A stretch of 64,000 nt of DNA from Eutrigla gurnardus (GCA_963514095.1 OY741268.1:8323324-8387323), one strand, 5' to 3'. Shown: positions 38,160-50,379, counted from the first letter of the stretch. Translations and numbers: made by a program. The notes: a model not told the origin generated them from the letters alone.

Positions 38160-38310
38160 TGATTTCTATATAAAGATGGGGGATGTGATATGGGGGGAGG
38201 CAGAGAGGAAGGGGGAGGCAGAGAGGAGGGGGGAGGAAGAGAGGAGGGGGGAGGAAGAGGAGGGGTGGTTGCAGGAGGAGAGGAGATGGCTGGGGAGGAG
38301 AGATGGCGGT
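38160..38310. repeat. Purine-rich GGA/GAG tract
   Basis: The stretch is almost pure purine, with gagaggaggggggag-type units. It may form triplex or G-quadruplex structures. No gene is present. Confidence 0.85.
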
Positions 38311-38647
38311 TTGGGTTACATAATGACCAAAGGCCTTTTTCAGACTTCTGAAATGAGTTTTTTGAAAGCTCTGGAAAAGATAGAAGGTGGACTTTTGGGT
38401 GAAGGCTAATTTCATCCCAGGTTTTTATCCTAGTACAGCTTCATCAGGGCGCGTCAGGGGTCGGCAAGTACTAATGTCAGTCATCTTCTCCATGGTTACC
38501 TTCTTACAGTAAGTCACATAAGTGTAGTCAGCGAGGCTACATGAGAAGTAGCCGACGTGTATCTCCACTTTGAGAGTAGCTAGCGCTGCAGGACGTAGCT
38601 GAAGACGACGGGACCTAGATTACTACAACTGGACGTAGGAGACGTAG

Positions 38648-38860
38648 AGCCGATCCCAGCTGACATTGGGCGAAGGCGGGGTACACCTGGACAGGTAACA
38701 GTCCGTCACAGGACCGACATGTAGAGACAGACAACCATCAATGAATTCATCAATGAACCTATCCCCATCCTGCATGTCTTTGGACTGTGGGAGGAAGCCT
38801 GAGAACCCAGAGAGAACCCACGCTTACACGGGGAGAACATGCAAACTTAAACCCGGACAC
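38648..38860 (-). mobile_element. Second copy of the interspersed repeat at 36705-37023
   Basis: On the + strand the phrases gatcccagctgacattggg, ggaccgacatgtagagac, gtctttggactgtgggagg and acggggagaacatgc are the reversed form of the same family. It is degenerate, with a caatgaattcatcaatgaa duplication. Confidence 0.7.
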
Positions 38861-38882
38861 AAACCATATCGTAATTGCTATA

Positions 38883-38884
<2 letters not shown>

Positions 38885-38920
<36 letters not shown>

Positions 38921-39090
38921 TACAGTGTGAAGAAATAAATGTGAGGCGGGCAAGTCCAGACAATGATGGCAGGAGATGGAGAGACGGGTGAGGTAGGGAG
39001 TAGTGTTAGGATGGACAGGTGGGGGGAGTAGGTTAGGGAGGGTGTGTTTGATAGAGGGGTGAGACGGTTCGGGGGGGGGGGGGGGGGGGG
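38885..39090. repeat. Local duplication, copy 2, ending in a run of 20 G
   Basis: It starts with a TG tract (38885-38919). Next comes acagtgtgaagaaataaatg and the same words as copy 1 (gtgaggcgggcaagtccag, ggagagacgggtgagg, gagggtgtgtttgat). It ends in a pure G run at 39071-39090. Small deletions separate it from copy 1. Confidence 0.85.
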
Positions 39091-39349
39091 CAGAGATATA
39101 ACAAGATGTAGATGATGACGACAGGATGAGATGACAAATACAAGAGACAACATCAGTATGTAGCGTATGATGTCGATTATTACAGGATGTAGGTTATAGC
39201 AGGACGTAGGCCATGACTATGATGACGATGATGGTGATGATGATGATGATGATGGGACGTAAGTTTGGACCTTTAAGTGTGAAAACTCAAAGGCCCTTAA
39301 AGCTCTGCTGACAGTTTAACATGCTGTTTAAATGACATCATATGCACAG

Positions 39350-39356
<7 letters not shown>

Positions 39357-39435
<79 letters not shown>

Positions 39436-39554
39436 AGCAGCATTTCTGAAGCATGACAGAGTGTGTTTCTACCTGCCGTATGGAGCCGTGTAATCCCTTC
39501 GCACCACAGCGGGCGCCCATCAGCTCCACCACCGTGCCAGGATTAGCTGAGAGT

Positions 39555-39592
<38 letters not shown>
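39357..39592. repeat. CA tract and TG tract in inverted arrangement
   Basis: CA at 39357-39433 and TG at 39552-39592 flank about 120 bp of unique sequence. Confidence 0.96.
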
Positions 39593-39594
<2 letters not shown>

Positions 39595-39991
39595 CTGCTG
39601 GTGTACTATGGGTGGGACCGCCAGGGGAGGAGGCAGCGTCACCCTTATTCAACAGTAAGACACGTTCTGTAACTGAGGTTTCCTCAGGGACGTTTTGTTT
39701 GGCTTGAGGTTCAAAAACAAATTCCTGATTGTGTTTATTCGTATTTAAGTTCTACCAGCTGACATTTGAACACAGCGAGGTGCTGTTGAGAAACTAGCAC
39801 TGTTCCGTTTTTAGAATGTTGTTATGGACCAGAGTCGACCAAAGTTCAGCTGGACGCCCAAGACACAAACCGGCCGTGTGAACGTCTGTGGACCTGTGTG
39901 TGTTCACTCACATGCAGCATGAAGAAGCTCCAGGAACTGAAATGTAGCATTAGGAGGATTTTGCTCTGACAAATTAACAAGTCTAGGTACA

Positions 39992-39996
39992 CACAT

Positions 39997-40063
<67 letters not shown>

Positions 40064-40164
40064 CATTTTCTGTGAGTTTTTCCAGCGTTACAAACAAGCA
40101 GCTCCACATTTTTTTCTGTGAAAGCGTGAAAACAATCGAGCAGCTGAGCTGCATCCTGCTGCTC

Positions 40165-40206
<42 letters not shown>
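39992..40206. repeat. Two CA microsatellites
   Basis: CA tracts lie at 39992-40066 and 40168-40206. Between them is unique sequence ending gctgcatcctgctgctcg. Confidence 0.96.
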
Positions 40207-40211
<5 letters not shown>

Positions 40212-40556
40212 GCTCACTCACCCACAACACAAATCAATACCAATTTATAATTCAGGATTGCTGGAGTTTGGGTTTTAGGGCAGCCTGGCTTCCAGCCTTC
40301 ATAAATATTACAGTGTTATTGACTTGATCTCAATGAATTGGAGATTTTCTTCTTCTGCGTTTTTTTCTCTTCATTGCACCCCCTCCTCCCCCCTCCTCCC
40401 CCCTCCCTCCCTCCCTCACCCTCCTCCTTTTCTTTCGAGTCTTTCTGAGCAGTAAAGTCTTCTTTATTTATTCTCTTTGAGTTGGAGATGAGACAACTAA
40501 CGGGAGATAACGTTGTGGCTAATAGCTGACGGCTGGGATCTGACCCTCACCCGACA

Positions 40557-40573
40557 CACACCACACATACACA

Positions 40574-40617
<44 letters not shown>

Positions 40618-40710
40618 GCGTAGTTCGTTCATTCATCAGATGGAGCAGAGAGGATTGTCGACCTCAAATCTGAACAAAGACGTCATCGTGTTGGACACTG
40701 ATCACCAGGA

Positions 40711-40788
<78 letters not shown>
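40557..40788. repeat. Two CA microsatellites
   Basis: CA tracts lie at 40557-40612 and 40711-40788. The second is pure, about 39 units. Confidence 0.96.
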
Positions 40789-40792
<4 letters not shown>

Positions 40793-41138
40793 AAAATCAA
40801 TTCCAGACAATTGATTTATATATTTTAATATTATTTGTGTAAACATTTATACGTCATTGACAAGAATAATACACATATAGTAGAGAATACAGACACAACG
40901 TATACTGGACACAATAATGAAATACACAATAATGACATCATGCATGAATATGTTCTTATGTTTGAAGACAGGATTTACCCAGAATCCTCCCTTCCTCCTC
41001 CCCCCTCTTCCTCACCCTCTCCCCCTCCTCTCGCTTCCGTACAGTAAAGATGGAGGTATTGATTTTCCTCCTGACCACCAGCACAGTTTTCTTATTTTTG
41101 TCTCATCTGATCCGCCTGCTCACCAACACTAATGACGG

Positions 41139-41174
<36 letters not shown>

Positions 41175-41599
41175 ATGTCAATAAAGAACAGCACTATTAT
41201 GCTGATCAATGTGAACCCCCCTCCTCATCTTCCTCGTTGTCTGGAAACATTGAAACTGGCTTTAACTCCAGATGTAGACACTAAAGACGGGGAGATACTT
41301 CCCATAATATCTAACTAACCCTGTCCAGTGTTACCATGCTCAGGGTTGTCCCCATCCAAATCCAAAGTCATGACACTAGAGCAGAAGCACCAGTGGATGA
41401 CGTTCAGCTCCAAGGCTTCTCTACGTTCCCCTCCCTGTCAGTGGCAGCGATTTCAAATATGCTTGTCACATTCAGAATACACTTACCATTCACATTCTTT
41501 AAGTTTCACACGAGACACTACGCGTCCACCTCCCTCCCTCTCTTTGCACTACATCTTTTGCTCTACCCATAATGCAGCGGGTGACTGCATCACATACAA

Positions 41600-41860
41600 A
41601 TGCTCACATGCTAAATGAGCGTCGGTGTCTGACGCCAAGGAGCAGCGATCAAGCTGCATTATTTGACACCTTGGCAGTGAGAAGGGCTTGTTATTCCACA
41701 GGAAGCCCTTTGGGATGGGAACAATAAAACTGTGCCGGGACTTTAATCTATCAGGGTTGCAAAGAAAGGGGGGCAGGACCGTGGAACCAGCTTGATCCAC
41801 GAGTGCCATTAGCTGGTGATGCCGATATCATTTGATTAAACTCCTCCGATCGGTAGGCTT
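41600..41860. promoter_or_regulatory. Candidate conserved non-coding element I (intron 6)
   Basis: This unique block contains caagctgcattatttgac, aagggcttgttattccac, ggaacaataaaactgtgcc (SOX-like word), gggactttaatctatcagg, gtgccattagctggtgatgc and atcatttgattaaactcc. It has no simple repeat except one short G run. Confidence 0.4.
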
Positions 41861-42134
41861 AGCAAAGAAAAGAGCAGCTGTTAGTGTTTTGCCATCTACT
41901 CTATATCTGCATACATGTGTCTGTGATCTAACTGGACGTCTGACTGTTTCATTAACAACGAAGGGTTTCTTAGACGTCTGCAGATTCACCTGCAGTATTT
42001 CAAATATGTTTCAATAGCATCGGCATTTAAATGTGTCGAATCAATAACGACACAAATAAAAGCAGAGCAGTAAGAGGAAACAATGAGACATATCACAATA
42101 ATGAATATAAATGGAGACCAAAATATCCAGATTA

Positions 42135-43253
42135 CAGTTTTTTTCAATTGTTTACACGCAATTTTGAAAACTGGGCTCTTTTTTTCAAAATATAATCACA
42201 ATTATCCAAACACCAGACTCAATTTGCATAATTCCTAGATTGTTTGCAAAATGACACACTTCAGTCAAAACATACACACTTCAGTCAAAACATATACACA
42301 TATTTGTGAAAATGCTATTAGTTTTCATTTAACCAACACAGTCCTCAATGATCAGACACTATTGCAGCCAGTTTCACACTGCTGTGATAAATAAAAAACA
42401 CATTTTAGGAAATAGCATGTGCTAGATTTTTGGCCAGACATTATGTAAGGGATCATTTAGAAGCAACATTTTTACTGACGCAACAGTATTTCTGCTGAGA
42501 TTTGGTTGAACTCTTTGTCCAGCTTCCATCAGTGTCAGTCCATGGTTGATAACATGTGTTGCACGGATTTCTTGAGTCAAATTTGGTCCTCGTCTTCTTT
42601 GTTCAGGTTCTATCAACTCTTCAAGTCCTTCTCTACCTCTTCCTCCTTCTTCTCCTCTTCCTCTACCTGGGCCTCCTCCTCTACCTCCTTCTCATCTTCC
42701 TCTACCTCCTTCTTCTCCTCTTCCTAGGCCTCTTCCTCTACCTCCTTCTTCTCCTCTTCCTAGGCCTCTTCCTCTACCTCCTTCTTCTCCTCTTCCTAGG
42801 CCTCTTCCTCTATCTCCTTCTTCTCCTCTTTGAGCTCCCCCTCTCATTCTCACTCTTCTTCTTCTTCTTCTTCTAGCTCCTTCCATTTTTGTTGAAGACA
42901 GGTGAACTCACCGGCTGCCTTTTATAGCACACCTGAGTGCTGCATTTTCAAATAAGCACATGTGTGCTTCCACACTTGGTGGATGTGATTATCCAATGTG
43001 TTCATTAGTGTGGTCATTGGCAATCCGGGGCTTTGTAATGACAAGGAAGTAACCTCACAATCCTTATCTGTGTCTAAGGTGTGAAAATGTGTGTAGCGTT
43101 TTACAAATCCCTGTGTGTAATGTGCAAAAAAGGTGAAGCAGACATTGTGTGTAATGTTGTGCAAATCTGTGGAGGTGTTTTGCTCCTTGGAGTAGAATTT
43201 CACAAATTGTGTGGACATTTTTATTTTAGTGTGTAAACAATCGTAAAAAACTG
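42135..43253 (-). mobile_element. Tc1/mariner-type DNA transposon, non-autonomous deletion derivative
   Basis: The two ends are inverted copies. The left end starts cagtttttttcaattg. The right end read inwards starts cagttttttacgattg, and both continue with tttacac, about 23 bp with two mismatches. A TA dinucleotide lies directly outside each end (42133-42134 and 43254-43255), the target duplication of the Tc1/mariner superfamily. Inside, on the - strand, is a broken transposase reading frame that keeps only the N-terminal part. The flanking inner sequence is AT-rich. At 1,119 bp the element is too short for a full transposase of about 300 or more residues plus ends. Confidence 0.88.
42422..42886 (-). 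pseudogene. Truncated transposase with premature stop
   Basis: The frame starts at the ATG at 42884-42886 and runs 155 codons to a TAG at 42422-42424. One internal TGA lies at 42692-42694. The N-terminal part is basic, with a 12-residue repeat GLGRGEEGGRGR encoded by a 36-bp DNA repeat. After the stop the frame gives a helix-turn-helix-like segment, ATHVINHGLTLMEAGQRVQP then NLSRNTVASV. This resembles the DNA-binding start of fish Tc1/IS630-type transposases as I know them. The catalytic DDE part is absent. An internal deletion probably joined this segment to the element's 3' non-coding end. Confidence 0.8.
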
Positions 43254-43929
43254 TAATTCATGTTGAGCCAATTGATCACATGACCTTTATTGATCCCATA
43301 AGGAAGACTGCAGAGGTTTGATTAGAAATAAATTTGAGTGAATGTGAGGTAAATATGAAAAGATTAACAGGATCATTTCTATAAAGCACCTTTATATGCA
43401 ATTAAAAATGTACATTTAAGTAAAATTAAAGATTTCTATCTGAACAATGACATCATCCTTTACAGACTATCAGATTAATAAATTATAGAAGAAAATATTT
43501 CCCCTAAAAACTTTACAACTGAAGATTAAACAAAAATAAAGTATACAAATCATCAGAACCAACAACTAACAAAAACTCAAAATAACATGTTTCATATCTA
43601 TCATAAGCAATACGTCATGTTAATGAATGATTAAAATACTTAAAAGGCATTTCCTTCAGTTCACGAGAGACCAAACACTATTCGGATCACCATAACAACA
43701 TGCTCACACTTACACATGTGAGGAGCAGGACTATTGATCTGCTGATTGACACATCAATGGTGGGAGTGGGAGGAAACTGGTGTTTCAGTGGGATTAATGG
43801 AGTTTTCATACGGCAGTAGAAGTAATTCTTGTCACGTGTGAATACTTGAGTACTGGTTGCCTTTGCACCTGTCAGGTCCACAAAGTTCACATGTGTGTGT
43901 ATTGGAGAGAGCTGAATAAACGTGAAGCT

Positions 43930-44400
43930 GGAGGATGTTGGTGCAGGAGGGGTTGGATCACGACACCGGCACGCCGATCCACCGGCTCTGCCCTTTTGGC
44001 TGATAGAGGATCATCTGCTGCCGGATAATCATGACTGAAATATTGAAGCGGTGGCGTTTTGGAGGCGAGTGGAGCTGAAATTTGGCACTTGGCAAAGGGA
44101 TGCAGGAGGAGGGAGGGAGGCAGGGGTGAGGAGGGGAGGGAGGTGTGAGTTCATCCTCTGCCCGCCCGCAGTCGTCTTCCTTCAGCCCCGCAGTAAAACC
44201 CCTCTTAGTGGGTAGTGCCATCTGGCCGGGGCCCCTGGCGGAGGCGTAACGGCGCCCAAAAAACTTGGGGTCGCGATGCTTTACTGCCCAAGCCTGCCGC
44301 CTGCAGATGGCAGCGGGCGTGCCGCTGGAAAACGCCAAGGTCGCTGCGGCATGTGGCGCGGTGGAAGGGAGAGCTAAATGGCAGCGGGGATGGAGGGGGG
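43930..44400. promoter_or_regulatory. Candidate conserved non-coding element J (intron 6)
   Basis: This is a unique, partly GC-rich block with ccggataatcatgactg, aaatattgaagcggtggcg, gcacttggcaaaggg, ctcttagtgggtagtgcc, gcagatggcagcgggc (E-box) and ggaaaacgccaaggtcgc. A G/A-rich tract at 44105-44150 splits it. The call rests on composition only. Confidence 0.33.
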
Positions 44401-44539
44401 AGGAGGGGGAGGCACCGCTGGAGCCATAGCAACATCAGGGCCGTGCTATGCTACATTAAAGAGCAGCGCTAGCTCGCCATATGGGAGGGCTACTGCTATC
44501 AAAGCTAATAGCTATGTTAGCTTAATGCGTGCACACAAA

Positions 44540-44548
44540 CACACACAG

Positions 44549-44612
<64 letters not shown>

Positions 44613-44678
44613 AGGCAGCAGCTGGTGGAGTGAAAAGCCTCCCAGTACAAAGGAATTTAATAAGAGAACAGCTGAACG

Positions 44679-44712
<34 letters not shown>
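44540..44712. repeat. CA tract and (GACA)n tetranucleotide
   Basis: CA lies at 44540-44610 with some variant units at the left. (GACA)n lies at 44680-44712, about eight units. Confidence 0.95.
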
Positions 44713-44713
<1 letters not shown>

Positions 44714-45584
44714 TGCCTTGCCTCCCAGTATGATGAGCTCCACACCTCTAGTTTACCTGTCTGTCCTTCCATCTGTCCAGCTCACGTTTGCACTTTAAAT
44801 GTGCTTCATTAATACGACATGTCTTTCCGTTTAAAAAGACGGCGACTCAAATACAAACTGCTCATCTGAATGGACGAGACCGAGACACGATGCATGTTCA
44901 ATAGTACATTCAGGACAAATAGTTCCAGGAACTATGGAGCCGGATCAACCCGCTGCAGGGCCCCATTGACCCCTATGTGTGTCCAACCGTCCAACCACCC
45001 CAACCTGACCACACCCACAAACCACCAAATGCTTCATACAGGTCTGAGACGAGGACAGAGATTAAGGTGGACGGGGATGAAAATAAAGAGAGACATGTCT
45101 TTGAGATGTTGATCCCATCCTGTTAGTGTCTTGTCTAAGTTTTGGCGACATTAACACTATTTTGCAGAATTGAATGGTTAATTGTCTTTGACTTAGTTCT
45201 TGTGTCCAGCTTTCTGGATCCAACCCAGAGTGGTGGCGTCTCTGTTCAAAAGTCTGTCCTTGATTTCTCCCAAAATATCCTTGAAACGTATGACGGAGAG
45301 CCAGTGAAACTCAGCTGTCTTCTCTTGGTTCTGGTCAGGTGTGTTCCTTGTACCTTCTTCTCTTTTGTTCCGTTCATCTCTTTGTCTCCGTCTCTACACC
45401 TGCCTGTCTGTCTGTCTGTCTGTCTGTATCTCTTGCTTCCTTTCCTTCCCTCAGTCTCAGTGTCTCTCGTCCCAGGCTTCGCTCGCTCTCTGCCTGCAGC
45501 CGAAGATGAGACTGAAAATTAATTTGAGGGGTTTCATTAGATTCACTTTTTGGCCCATTTCCCTGGGTTTAGTCCCCGAGCACA

Positions 45585-45585
<1 letters not shown>

Positions 45586-45663
<78 letters not shown>

Positions 45664-45818
45664 GTCCATTTCAGCTCAGGGATGGAGAGGAGGAGGAGGA
45701 GGAAATCAGAGGTATGTGTGTGTGTGCTGTTGTATTTTAATGATCAGTACCAGAATGCCCCGAGGAATCATCAATACTTCTGTCCCTAAACAAAGTTATT
45801 CATATCTGAGTGTCTTAT

Positions 45819-45874
<56 letters not shown>
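45586..45874. repeat. Two CA microsatellites
   Basis: Tracts lie at 45586-45660 and 45822-45874. Confidence 0.96.
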
Positions 45875-45876
<2 letters not shown>

Positions 45877-46799
45877 TTGTGTAGTCAACGTTGTTCTACT
45901 GAGCTGTGAGGAACACAAGGCAGGTGAAAGGTGTTGTTACCTTGGTGACATGTCGTACTGAGGTGTGTTGGTGCAGTCGGAAAATGTCACCGGTATTCAG
46001 AACTTTGATTTCAGCAAACGTAGGAAGACTACAGTGTATACTTAAAGTACCAGACGTAAGTACTCAGTATGCAAAAGAATATATTTTATATTATTGCATT
46101 ATATGTATTTATGCATTAATTTGTTCATCACTTCAATGTTTCCGCTGATAAAGGTGGAGTAGCAATGAATGGAAATACTCATGTTCATCTTGAAATTACA
46201 CGTTACATGTATTTATTTTTAAGGTACATTTTTTTAAGACTAAATATCTTAAAATGTGACCGTTGATTGATAGTTAAACATTTAGATGAAAAATGTACAG
46301 AAGATAATTGAATGGAAATGAAATGTCAATATTTTGTGTGGATTCAAACATCTCATAGGTGGGTTCTTAACTTTGAACTTTGACCGTCTGCCTGTCTGTA
46401 TATCCATTGATCAGCTGTCCGATCAGCTCAGTGATCGTGAGGGTTTTTGTCATTTACATCAGATTCACCTTATTTTCTCAGGCTTCAGATTTTAGACACA
46501 ACTTTGTAGTCGTTAGAACACAAGATTTAATGTGAGTTTCTCTGAGATGAATCTAGCTGTGACCTTCCTGTGCTGCTGAACACACACATAGATCTCATTT
46601 CTTGTTTTGTTTCTGTTAACGCCTCAAACACTGGTTCAATATTCTCTCTGTCCAATCTCACCTGCTGTCACCCAGCACCACCTGCTTCTGCTTTTTATTC
46701 TAAGAATTTGTTCTTTTTGAGAAATCTTCAGCGTCTCCTCGCAGCCCGCTCGCTCGCTCTTGGACTCTCACCTCCTCAGGTAGATTGAGTTTTCAAGGT

Positions 46800-47030
46800 G
46801 AACGTCCCATTACAGGAGAAGGTTGACAAATTAATTTGGTGGGCGCCTTGTTGCGGTGTGGGTAGCGATAGTGACCGGCCTGTCAATTTGAGAAATGAGG
46901 TGTAGCTCAGCAAGCCAGATGGGAGAGAAATTGAACAGCACATTAGCTAATTACTTATGCAAATCACCGCCAGTCGCTGCACCTTAACTTAAGCAGGCTG
47001 GATGACACTCGGGGAGGCTGGTGGAGAGTT
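46800..47030. promoter_or_regulatory. Candidate conserved non-coding element K with POU octamer-type site
   Basis: This unique block contains gacaaattaatttggtggg, cggcctgtcaatttgag, cattagctaattacttatgc and atgcaaat at 46958-46965, the octamer word bound by POU factors. The octamer lies right behind the gctaattac homeodomain-type word. It then has caccttaacttaagcagg. It lacks simple repeats. Confidence 0.45.
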
Positions 47031-47700
47031 TTAGCTAATACTAATCCAGACGTACACCCCGAACCCCCCACCCCTCAGCCCCTCACCTGCTGCAGAAACA
47101 AAAAACCTGCAGCCCAGCAAAAATAGATCTCACCTCAGAGAGGGAGTCTGTGATCAAGTTAAAAACGCTTCTCAACTATCTATATCAAGTTTATTCATAA
47201 AGAAATGTCAATGCTTCACAATACAAACAAAGCAACAGACATACAATCAGTATAACAGTGAATAATGATCAATTAAACAGGTTCTCAGCTGGTTTTTAAA
47301 GGTTGTACACAATCATATGTGGGTTGTTGTTCGCAAGCAGAGTTTGTATTTGGGTGTTGAAACTTTCAAACGGTTCAAATCTGTCGCAGATTTTTATGAA
47401 TGACTGTGTAGAAATTGCCAGCTGCAGATTTGAACCTTTTCCAGAGTCTGAACACACAAATGAGCTTGTGAGCAATAGCCCTATTGAACTCATGCTGAAT
47501 GTACTCAAGTGTTAACGAAAAGTCAGTGAAGAGGAGAAGAGTTTAATTTCACTCTAAATAGAATAGAAAATGGAAAAAAGTATTTTGTATAAATATAAAA
47601 AAGTATTTTGCTCATCAAAACAACATTAATACAAATTCTAGTATTGATATGATAAACAAATATATTTGCTGCTTACTATGCTTGCTATATTGCCTGCTAG

Positions 47701-48467
47701 TCATTGTGGACGGTTGTAGTCGTTGTGGACGGTTGTATCGAGGTGGACGGTTGTAGTCGTTGTGGATGGTTGTATCGAGGTGGACGGTTGTAGTCGTTGT
47801 GGATGGTTGTATCGAGGTGGACGGTTGTAGTTGTTGTGGATGGTTGTATCGAGGTGGACGGTTGTAGTCGTTGTGGACGGTTGTATCGAGGTGGACGGTT
47901 GTAGTCGTTGTGGATGGTTGTATCGAGGTGGACGGTTGTAGTCGTTGTGGACGGTTGTATCGAGGTGGACGGTTGTAGTTGTTGTGGACGGTTGTATCGA
48001 GGTGGACGGTTGTAGTCGTTGTGGATGGTTGTATCGAGGTGGACGGTTGTAGTTGTTGTGGACGGTTGTATCGAGGTGGACGGTTGTAGTCGTTGTGGAC
48101 GATTGTATCGAGGTGGGCGGTTGTAGTCGTTGTGGACGGTTGTATCGAGGTGGACGGTTGTAGTTGAGGTGGATGGTTGTAGTCGTTGTGGACGGTTGTA
48201 TCGAGGTGGACGGTTGTAGTCAAGGTGGACGGTTGTAGTCTTTGTGGACGGTTGTATCGAGGTGGACGGTTGTAGTTGAGGTGGATGGTTGTAGTCGTTG
48301 TGGACGGTTGTATCGAGGTGGACGGTTGTAGTCAAGGTGGACGGTTGTAGTCTTTGTGGACGGTTGTATCGAGGTGGACGGTTGTAGTCAAGGTGGACGG
48401 TTGTAGTCTTTGTGGACGGTTGTATCGAGGTGGACGGTTGTAGTCAAGGTGGACGGTTGGAGCACCT
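47701..48467. repeat. 37-bp minisatellite made of two related half-units
   Basis: About 20 tandem copies are present. Each 37-bp unit joins gtggacggttgtatcgag and gtggacggttgtagtcgtt, which are clearly related to each other. Towards the right end the pattern switches to units with caag or cttt in place of cgtt. Because 111 bp equals three units, the - strand stays open as a long Thr/His/Pro-rich frame; I treat that frame as an artefact. Confidence 0.95.
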
Positions 48468-49155
48468 GTAAATAAACTCTGCTGTTGAAACCTTTTGTCC
48501 ATGACAATCATGCATCTCTTGAATCAGGTTTTATAGTCTTTTTATGATTGAAACAAACTAATTGACCTGAAATCTTTCTAAAATTATTAAAACAAAGCAG
48601 GAAACATATTATTGCACCTACAACAAAAGATATCTCTAGTTACTGACGGAGCCGAGGAAAGTAAAAATATGAGCCTTTGGCTCCAGACCTCCAGGGGACC
48701 AGAGGTTTCAGGCTCATTTGGTTAATTTGCTGTTGGCAATTTGACTTAACTACAAATCTGTCAGGGAGTTTGCACCATTAAAGTACAATATGAACTAATA
48801 TTTAAGTCATTTTGTGGCCCAGGAGCTCTGTGTGAATAACCAGCTCTTAGACCTTTATTATTCTAGTTTATAATATGTTCACGTTGTGTATAATCCGGAG
48901 GAAGAGTGTAACAGGAAACCTTGATCCGTAATGGGAGTACTGGTTGATTACTGGGTTAATTGGAGCCCAGCAGCAGGTTCTTGCCTGAGGAGCCCCTGAC
49001 AGGTTAATCTGGCTGTGGTCAGGTCAGGATGCTCGGGGCTTTAACTCCACTTTAAACACATTCATTCATTCATGCATTCATTCATTCAGAAGAGTTAGAA
49101 CAGGGGAGAGAAAGAAATGATGATAACATCCAACGATTCATTTTGCAAGTCCCCC

Positions 49156-49159
<4 letters not shown>

Positions 49160-49236
<77 letters not shown>
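49160..49236. repeat. (CA)n microsatellite
   Basis: This is a pure tract of about 38 units. Confidence 0.97.
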
Positions 49237-49239
<3 letters not shown>

Positions 49240-50379
49240 CAACCTCTATTAGTTTATTAAGATTCCTACATTGACCATCAGGAGCCTCCTGTGTAGTTGA
49301 TCCCTCCCCATCTGCAGACTAACTAAAACCACCTCCTCCTCCTCCTCCTCTTCATCACTACCCAGCGTCCCGGCCTGAGACTCGGTGGCCAGGTGTTCAT
49401 TTAACGCCTAACGGCAGCTCAGTAAGGACGCCCCTGAGTCCGCTTCACGCCACCGCCAGCCGAGCGAAGACTTCGCTCTGCCAAAACTCCCCTCTCCCCC
49501 ATAAACCCCAGTTCCTCTCCTCCTCCTCCTCCCTCCATCCCTCCCTTCTTTCTTTCTTTCTCTCCTTCCCTCTCTCCATTGTTTAAACTCATACACGTTA
49601 ACCTCGTCCTCGTCACCTCCATCCTCTCCGTCCTCTTCCTCTCCTGGTGATAAACTGTGCCGGCATTCGGCAGCTGGACACCGAAGGCTCCTTCACAGCT
49701 GGATGTACGGGAAGCAGGATGGGACACATCTCTTTTACATACATGAGCAGCTTTTTATAGCATTGACCAACCTGCTGGTGAATTATAAAACAGACTGACC
49801 CCAAAATACGGTTGAAAAGGAGCTGAGAAGGAACGAACCCTTGAATAAAATGAATGATTTTTGATTTATTTTGTATTCAATTTAGAATCTGAATTTTTGT
49901 CATTAACTAATTTATAAAACAGGCCATTTTGAGGACATGTCACATAGAATTTAATCATTTAAAAACAAAAGAACAAAGCCCCCTAGTATGATGGTCCTGG
50001 TCTGGGGTTTCGCCTCTAAATGTCCAAACCAAGTGATATTGAACCAGTTCCGATGCACGACCACAGTTTAACTGTGTCATATTTCATCTGCACTCATGCT
50101 CACAAATAGCAGCTGTGAAATCTGAAACTGCTTCAGACTTATGAGGTTTTGGTCTTTTTTGTTAATGTTTAGAGAGGATTCAAATGGATCAAATGAACAT
50201 GTTAATAAACCTCCTTCACATGAACTACAAATTAACATTGACTTAAATATCCATGTTCTTTAAACATACATTAGAATGTTAATACAGGCCCAACATAAGC
50301 AGAGCATAAGATCCAGCTGACGGTCCTCATTGTGGACGTGGATCAGAGGGTTACGGGAGGTTGTGGGGGTTGAAGAAGC

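Noticed and set aside
47615..48335. Open frames of just over 200 codons on the - strand with a 37-residue repeat
   Set aside because: The DNA is a 37-bp minisatellite; three units equal 111 bp, so frames stay open automatically. There is no domain, and neighbouring frames are open too.
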